From Bugula neritina (lineage: Eukaryota; Bryozoa; Gymnolaemata; Cheilostomatida; Bugulidae): a stretch of 64,000 bases of DNA. Shown here in pieces: positions 63,221 to 64,000 of this stretch. Within the stretch, counting starts at the first letter, position 1. Each line of letters starts with the position of its first letter. The notes under the pieces were generated by a model. That model saw only the letters and a list, made by a program, of their open reading frames with translations, had not been told where the DNA came from and did not search any database. The position numbers and the translations under genes were made by a program. The stretch spans positions 18,532,698 through 18,596,697 of the forward strand of contig OZ037765.1 in assembly GCA_964035545.1 (NCBI GenBank). Reading direction: 5' to 3'.

Positions 63221-64000
63221 TCATTTAATGGAGTCCAGAATGTGGAGAGAGAACCTTGTACTCTGATTGTAAATAAGCACAGCAAGTACAGTAAATACTG
63301 TGAGAGCAAAATTTGGAGTTGTCCACGAAGCAGAGGCGTAATGAGGACAGTATGGACACTGGTAGGATCCACACACCAAACAAACTGTAAGCTTTCGAAA
63401 CTCAATCTTTTGATAAAGTGAGTAGTTGAAGTTTCCTGCAAATAAACAGACCAGTAAAATTACAAACACATTTACAGGCTGTAGCTGTAGTTCTATGATT
63501 GTTACATATTAACAAAATTGCTAGTAACATCATATTAATTTGTAGAACTGAAGTTACACCAATATTATTTATATTATAGTATCATAGTTTAAAAATGATT
63601 TTAAAGCTTGAGAGAGAAACAGAGAAAATACTAACCAGGTTCATAATACTCAAATACTCTAATCATATGCTGCTCGGAAATATTTGCCACAGGATACCAT
63701 CTCTCGGCACTGAATTTGGCACAGTTCACATCATTAGACATATCCAACTAAAACACAGTTACTAGTTGTAGGTATTCTGTTTCCCTAATCATTAGACAGC
63801 TTGAAACTTACTGAATCTAAGATTTTACATTGAGGAAGTATGTAAATTCTGCCATCATACAGAAAGACAAACAACCAAAAAGGTACCATTTAACTTAGCA
63901 TGATATACTCACACTACACTTTTGCCATCTTATATAGTGAATATAATTTTTCTGATGCGATATAAATTCAAAAATTTTTAAGCTTTTTAATTGTATAACA
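63221..64000 (-). CDS. second Mcr-like macroglobulin, last two exons only (5' part beyond window)
   Basis: The penultimate exon, 63636-63747, encodes NCAKFSAERWYPVAN and VFEYYEP, and the last exon, 63221-63435, encodes [18 protein letters not shown] followed by a hydrophobic stretch, TPNFALTVFTVLAVLIY, and about 15 more residues. Both exons match the last two exons of the macroglobulin at 34563-53222 in sequence and intron phase. This is therefore a paralogue in inverted orientation. It differs at the very end: after the hydrophobic stretch it carries a short polar tail (NQSTRFSLHILDSIK), so it may span the membrane instead of receiving a GPI anchor. Whether its thioester is intact cannot be seen here. 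Confidence 0.88.

Noticed and set aside
1-64000. CRISPR arrays, bacterial operons or phage genes
   Set aside because: Introns, tRNA-derived SINEs and animal gene families show this is eukaryotic DNA; no spaced direct-repeat array was seen.

Overview
The window is animal nuclear DNA, strongly AT-rich. It holds seven or eight spliced protein genes with GT-AG introns of a few hundred to a few thousand bases, separated and invaded by transposon debris. Gene content (a CD109/Mcr-type macroglobulin, epsinR, CD2BP2, a C16orf89-like gene and a CENP-A-like histone) points to a bilaterian invertebrate. I cannot name the phylum from sequence alone; a spiralian would fit. All exon models were built by hand from splice consensus and reading phase, and every complete multi-exon model closes in frame.

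Layout: (1) 1-7,269, minus strand: CD2BP2/Lin1, its 3' end cut by the window edge, with an intronless HINT3-type hydrolase in intron 1 and a TTAA-flanked MITE in intron 5. (2) 7,270-16,946: a repeat district with a fold-back element, a tRNA-derived SINE, a second equally long inverted copy of the MITE, a second MITE family abutting it at one shared TTAA, low-complexity DNA and a decayed Ty1/copia retrotransposon with short LTRs. (3) 17,561-19,407, plus: a four-exon, 122-residue divergent histone H3 with CENP-A hallmarks. (4) 19,849-29,082, minus: CLINT1/epsinR in 13 coding exons, convergent with the histone gene and carrying a Met/Ser/Gly hexapeptide minisatellite. (5) 29,304-34,500: a tRNA-Ser(AGA) gene, a tentative small cysteine-rich gene, a SINE, a tandem repeat and another TTAA MITE. 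(6) 34,563-53,222, plus: a 29-exon, 1,593-residue macroglobulin of the CD109/TEP superfamily. It carries an LDL-receptor class A module, has lost the thioester (the motif reads GSGAE), and ends in a CxxC-x4-CxxC motif and a hydrophobic GPI-like tail. This is the Mcr (Tep6) architecture. (7) 53,507-58,820, minus: a nine-exon C16orf89-like (UPF0764/DUF4735) gene. (8) 63,221 to beyond 64,000, minus: the last two exons of a second macroglobulin paralogue, in inverted orientation to the first, with the C16orf89-like gene and more repeats between them.

The genes do not form a pathway or operon. The most rewarding points are the candidate centromeric histone, the inverted pair of Mcr-like macroglobulins with a conserved C-terminal cysteine motif, and the several TTAA-targeting MITE families.
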